NCBI GenBank assembly: GCA_905250075.1
Contig: CAJNOP010000016.1
Span: 2,109,908 to 2,173,907 of the forward strand
Length of the DNA: 64,000 nt
Reading direction: 5' to 3'
From: Rotaria sp. Silwood1
Lineage: Eukaryota; Rotifera; Eurotatoria; Philodinida; Philodinidae
The notes beneath the pieces are model-generated. The model was not told the DNA's origin. It did not search any database and worked only from the letters and a program-made list of their open reading frames with translations. Position 1 is the first letter of the stretch, and each line of letters opens with the position of its first letter. A program made the position numbers and the translations under genes. Below, piece by piece: positions 58,700 to 64,000 of this stretch.

Positions 58700-60230
58700 T
58701 GAGCTAGTAGCAGATTCGAATAACTTCAGCGGTAATTTATCCAAAAGCCTTTTCTAGAACTCCTAGTTAGCGTTCCATGTACAACTTGGCTAGCTCTATC
58801 CGACAGTATAACTAGACTTCCCGTAATCTGATCTATGTTTTCAAAACTCCAAAATACCAGTAGATCACTATCAGAGTTTTGGAACTACTACAGTGATTAT
58901 ATACCAGCGACTCGTTTAGAAACTTTTGAACAGGTTACTATTCTTGCCCAAGTATAACTAGACAAGCTCTACTCAGTGGTATAATTAAATTATTCATCGT
59001 TCAAATAACTAACAAAAATTAGTAGCCTAGTCAAGCCTTTCTTCCTAGTATTCACTTTAATATCTGTGCTATTCCTATGGCTGAGAGTGATGGATGAACA
59101 GTTTCACTTTCTGTCTAATAATGATTTTATCAATGGTCATCAAGAGACAAAAGGTAGGTGTTTACTCAAACAATTGGTGTTTGACACTTTTCTACTAGCT
59201 CATTATCCGACGTATGTAAAAACGTTAAAAAAATTCGTCCACGCTGAATTCGCTGATGGATTGGCTTGGAATTAAAACAACTGTGCTTTTAATGAACATT
59301 TTTCTGTATCATAAAATGTAGGAGTCGCTTAATATTTTCGTTAGTTGTAACAATATGATGCCCATTTTGTGATGCGTGTAAAGCAAAATATAGCAAGGTA
59401 CAGTGATCCAATTTACTTCAATGTTCGTGTAGCTGAAACGAATTAAGCTGAGAAGTTTTCAAGAGATATATTAGATACTGATCCAGAGAGTCGAAAGCGA
59501 GATGAAGCTTTTGCTTTGCAGATCATTGTACCTTTTCCTGTAAGCTGTCCTCACCGTATATCATGTTTCCTTTACGCATCCGATAGGCTCTCGATTATCT
59601 CTCACCTAATTCCCATTCCCTCTACCGAATATTTCCGTATTTCTCGTGATCTTTATCTCAATTTCTCTTTCTTTTGTTAGCTGTTTCTCCCTTTTCCGCT
59701 ATCTTCCTCCTAAGTATCGTTTTCTCTGCTATACTATCTGAGCTGTTGAAAATATAATTTTTCCATAAAACAGAGCTCATCGAATTGTTACTTAGAAAAA
59801 CTATGCAAGTTTTGGAACAAAACTCTAGGCAAATCCTACATGGAAATACTTGAATATAAAATTTATTTATAAGCGAGGGTGCCAGTATACCTAGATTTTT
59901 TAAACATAGTTTGAGTTATAGAGAAGTTAATTATACTATGGAATAGAACTTGTCGATTTATACTTTGAACATCGAGTAGTACCTCTGGAACAGCTTCTTG
60001 GACAAATCGACGCTTGAATTACTATATTCGAGTCATGTTTTTTATAGCAAAATGCCATTATTTTAGGATTTTTGAGAACATGGTTTGAACTATGAGAAAT
60101 CTAGATATACTGTTTGGTAGAGCTCGCCGAGTAGTACTTAGAATACGAATCAGCAGCTCTGAAACATGTTATTGAGCAAATTGCCGATGGGATTCCTCCA
60201 ATTCGCTGCTAACTTTAACTAGATCTTGAA
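58700..60230. repeat. Inverted array of diverged about 175-bp monomers around a central segment
   Basis: On the right (about 59765-60230) at least two to three direct units share TATACTnnnnGnTAGAnCT, CGAnT..TACTT, CTGGAACA..TTnTTGGnCAAAT and GTTTGA.TA. On the left (about 58700-58990) the same motifs occur in inverse orientation (GTATAACTAGACAAGCTCTA; GTATAACTAGACTT). The 770 bp between includes ORF 59066-59275, not recognised. The arrangement resembles a transposon with long terminal inverted repeats made of tandem units. Boundaries and TSD are unresolved. Confidence 0.55.
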
Positions 60231-60322
60231 TCTTAGGTAATGCTGTGTCATCTGGACCGGTGAGCTGACCTATAAGATTGTAAAAGTCATCATTATGGTA
60301 AGTGGACATGTCGAAAGTAACA

Positions 60323-60360
60323 GTTTATGGTCCACAAATAATGTTTGTGGAGCCATAAAC
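60323..60360. repeat. 38-bp perfect-stem hairpin
   Basis: GTTTATGGTCCACAAA is followed by a 5-nt loop and TTTGTGGAGCCATAAAC, giving about 16 paired bases with one mismatch. No T-tract follows and no adjacent gene is known, so the role is unclear. Confidence 0.55.
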
Positions 60361-61229
60361 CTAAAATGACATTAATGTAAAATTAAAAAATGATAGGTAT
60401 TATAAACAGAGTAACAATGATTACTCACGCGTAGAAATGAAAAAGTGAAAGCTAATTGATGCCTAGTATACATGAGTTATGTATATGTATGTTTTTCTTT
60501 CGCCTGTTTTTACGTGCATCTATTGAAAAAGAATGTGAAGAAAACATTTTACACAGCATGTCGTCGAGATTGAATAGAGATATGTTATTCTTTATTCTAT
60601 AGTAATGTTCCTTTAACCATAAAAATCTAACATGCAATACTTTTCTGGTGTCTCCGGTCATCTTATACTAAACTCGATTACGAGCTGAAAGGTGTTAATT
60701 GATAACTATGAAAATCTTCAAAGTTGATCTCTTTCTAAATAAAACCTGATAGTATTCAATATTTATATTCTGCTGTCATTGATTCTCGATGATTTTCGAA
60801 ACCTGGTATAATATATGCACTTGCTCCAAAGATTCCCAGCTAATTCTTCGGTTTCTTGAACTTTCATATGTCTAGACTCTATTGACTTTCACATGATTGT
60901 CATGACTTCCTTGACTTTGGTGACTTTCTCTAACTTTAGCTACTTTAATTACTTGGACGACTTTGATGATTCAGAAGTTACTTAAGTTACCAAAGTCAAT
61001 CGTTTTCTCTTGGTGAAATCTCATGTAGGCAAAAGTAATTCAAATAACTTCTGAGATTTTGATGAGCAGATCATCACTGATTTGTTCTTATGCTTAAACA
61101 GAATTACCTACAATGTTGAATCGGAAATTATAGTGTCTACTTTATTTTAGAATAGAATATGCAAATTACAGAAAACTACTAAATAATATACCTGAGTTTA
61201 AAATAAAAAAATGAAGAATAAATAGTAAA

Positions 61230-61850
61230 GTCCTTTAAAATGATCCGAAATCTACTGCGTCATCATTAATATTTCTTTGTTTCGTTTTCAATGGCTTTTT
61301 GGTTGCAGAAGCACTTGGCAAAGATTGATTTGCAAAATTATTTCTCGAGGTTTTATGAGGCACTGCTGCTGCTGGGACAGCTGCTAAGTCATCTTTTACC
61401 TGACTTCTATCGAATGTAAAAACTTCTTGACCAAATCATCCACGAAGAGTAACGGGTATACCTCGCTTCGAACAACAGAGAAAACAAACACAGCAAACAC
61501 TACATAAGCAACATAATAGAGGACATGGATCACATAGGAAAAAGCAACTTTGATTTACTCTATCTTTTATGCTGCTAACGTCAGAAAGAAAAAGCATCGA
61601 GTCAGTATGATCATATGTACAACACCACATTTTCGCTTTACGTCTTTAAATAATTCTTGCATCAGTTAATGTTACTGTATATTTTTTGACCACATCCACA
61701 ACATCACTCGTCACAGTCGTATGTTTGTAAAATATTTTCTCCAGAAGCAATCTGAAATACATTAGCTGTTTCTTTTGGTTGTTCGTCGATTATACGAGAC
61801 GATGGAATTGCTTTCCTAAAAGCCAAGATCAAAACTTTTTATTTATTATA
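61230..61850 (-). pseudogene. Decayed gene for a Cys-rich protein, family not named
   Basis: The minus strand, after an acceptor-like TTTTAG (about 61817), reads IPSSRIIDEQPKETANVFQI, a TGA, CCGCGQ, a frameshift, KYTVTLTDARII, a stop, then MWCCTYDHTDSMLFLSDVSS, a Cys-rich hydrophobic run (PCPLLCCLCSVCCVCFLCC) and a broken tail ending about 61230. The hydrophobic Cys-rich segment looks membrane-inserted or palmitoylated. At least three stops and one frameshift break it. I do not recognise the family. Confidence 0.5.
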
Positions 61851-64000
61851 TTTTGCTGCAAATATTAATTCACACTCAAGAAGAAGAAAAGATACGAAGA
61901 TCAAGTTTTTACGATTCATCTGTCTAAGATTATCGCATGTACTTGCTCAGGATACAACAAAAGTATCGAGATTTGTAGATATAACTTTACATACCTCGAG
62001 ATTTTCGAACTGCGATGTCTCAGTGTTCAAACATGCAGAACTATGCAAACTATTTGTGGTAAAAAAAATGAATTTTGTAGCCTAAAGGTAATTGTACTCC
62101 GGACTCGAATTACCTGTAGAAAGCCTTCTATTTTTTTAACCGTAAAAATGACCATGTTACGAAGCTGTTATCGTTGCGCTTCGAAGAGCTCTTTCGAAAA
62201 AACGTCAAAAATACATTGTTGTGGAGTTGATTAGAATATGAAACGGACAAATTAAATTCAATAAATACTCACATTTCATGATGTGGCATTTTATCTTGAG
62301 AACTGAGTTTGTGTTTTGTAATTTTTCGAAACCTTGCAACTATTTAAATCAACACATAACAAAGAAAGGAAAGGATAACAAACTCTTATGTTTTATCACA
62401 GCTTTGTTGTGGACTCTTTTGCACTTTACATTTTCTATTGACATCCCAAGTGCGCAAAAAAATAAGTGAAGCCTGCCGACATGACTACTGAAATATTCGT
62501 AATACCCATCATGTCTAGTCTAAAATGTTTTACACACTCACCATGACCGGTCATCTTTAGGAGAAATGTCGTTCCATCATGCCTGGATTAGTCCAGAAGA
62601 TCCTTGAATCCCGTCACGTCTAGACCGTAGAACAGAAAAGTGATTAAAAAAAAGACGACGAAATGTGAATTCGAACATTCAAGCTGACAGTATTTAATAT
62701 CTGACGAATGTCCTGGGTGTTTTTGAAGAATCCTATGCTATTTCTTGTTCACACTAGTGTAAAAACGCCAGGCAGCTTATTTTATTTAGGCTTAGCTGTT
62801 CTGTTACGACGTTGAAACTGAATCATAATGGAAAGAAAAAGTAGAATGGTAGACAAGAAATTTTTCAATATCTCTACTATGCTTGAAAACAACCGATGAA
62901 TAATCAGGCGCATTCAGAAAATGGACCAGATATGAGAATTACAAACATTTTGCCGCCTATATTCTACTACCAATTCCATGATTGTTAGTTAAGTATGGTT
63001 TGTTATATCACAATTACGAAAAATTAATGGCAATTATTCACTTTTTATTAATATATATGAAGACTGTCACCCGCGTTATTGATTTCTTATCTAATCAGGG
63101 TGATGATTAGAAAATCTTCCAAAACCATTACTGAAATGAAGGATAGACAGGACGTTCTATGCATTTGTATTTTCATATAACTCATTATTTTTTATAGTTT
63201 CGTATGTAAAAACTGTAAAAGTATATCGAAGAATAAAATAATAGAAGGAAATACAAAATACAATGTTTATCTTGTAGCGACCAGTTCCAATTTATGTAGT
63301 TTAAAATTTATGAAATGTGCAAACTGAATTAGAATTAATTTAATATGAAGATAGCTTAAAACTTTTTTGAAACAATTTTATACTCCTTTCTTTAAAATAT
63401 AAGTTCTGATGATTTATATATAAAAATGTATTTAAACGACACAAATTATTTTCTTTTCACTCTAAATAATTTTAATATTTTTTGGCATTTTAGAGCTTTT
63501 TCAATAAATTTGACTACTTCGGATTGATAATAATCAGACGAAATTCCTCTAAAAAAATAAAAAACTTAAATTTATTTTGCTCAGCATTGTCTAAATAATT
63601 GTATATTCTCTAATAGACAATTTTATATTAAAATGATAGCTTGAAAAACTTTAAACTGAATTGTATTCCATAGCATCCTAGAGTGATTATAAGCGTGTAG
63701 AAGTGGACCTCTTGATCATATGGTTCAATTGTCTATGTCTTAGATCTCTAAACGCAGACTCGTCCAGTACATAAGACTAAAACTCGTCCCATGCACCGTC
63801 TGTGACGTTCTTACTCTTTCAATTTTTAATCGTTTCGGACGGTAGTCATATTGTCCTGTCCTGATTAGTCTTTGTCTTAAAACGTTCTTGACCAGGACTA
63901 GTCCGAATGTAAGAATACACTTTCCTCTCGACTGATAAATGCATAGTCCTGAACGGATCGCTTTTGGCTAAACAACTAGTCTTATTATGTTTCTAACACT
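61851..64000. other. Gene-free terminal region with GACTAGTCC-type motifs
   Basis: No supported gene. TAGTCC/GACTAG-like motifs recur at 62515-62630 and 63740-63990 (GTCCAG, GACTAGTCC, TAGTCCTGA), which may be subterminal motifs of a small element cut by the window end. Confidence 0.4.

Overview
The window is eukaryotic nuclear DNA. It is AT-rich, the genes are split by many short introns (mostly about 50-70 bp, GT...AG), and the proteins are animal families: PDZD8, NAA38, a C9orf85-type protein, a Mab-21 domain protein, the COE/EBF transcription factor, STPG4 and an ABCC4-type transporter. Very short introns, ADP-ribosyltransferase/TPR and PPR gene remnants, and many small DNA-transposon derivatives together suggest a bdelloid rotifer (Rotaria/Adineta-like). 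That assignment is inference; no rRNA or mitochondrial marker is present.

Layout. 1-13.2 kb is gene-dense: the 3' end of an unrecognised low-complexity protein (+), a complete 16-exon PDZD8 gene (+), NAA38 (+), a C9orf85 homologue (+) only 89 bp behind it, and, tail to tail with 43 bp between stop codons, a 3-exon Mab-21 domain gene (-) with an MGNC lipidation start. 13.2-22.5 kb is gene-poor and holds a decayed gene, two hAT-type MITEs, a 1.03 kb foldback element with a 4-bp target duplication, and AT-rich spacer. 22.5-25.9 kb is the COE/EBF gene (-), which has two alternative 3'-terminal coding exons. 28.9-30.2 kb is STPG4 (+). 30-46.6 kb is a desert of decayed genes (ADP-ribosyltransferase-TPR, an unidentified gene, PPR) and palindromic or TIR elements. 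46.7-54.4 kb is a complete 27-exon ABCC4-type exporter (-), followed at 55.4-55.9 kb by a decayed inverted copy of its promoter and first exon(s). 56-64 kb is repeats: a 353-bp hAT MITE with an 8-bp TSD, a 172-bp hairpin, an inverted array of about 175-bp monomers, and one more pseudogene.

The genes are mostly independent housekeeping or developmental loci: PDZD8 (ER lipid transfer), NAA38 (NatC acetylation), COE (neural/mesodermal transcription factor), STPG4 (germline/sperm family) and ABCC4 (efflux). The possible functional links seen are structural: the NAA38/C9orf85 pair may be a spliced-leader operon, C9orf85 and the Mab-21 gene have overlapping 3' ends, and ABCC4 may once have shared a bidirectional promoter with a second copy. 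No intact transposase, CRISPR array, rRNA or convincing functional tRNA was seen. Exon boundaries were worked out by hand from GT/AG sites, phase continuity and family similarity, without transcript evidence.
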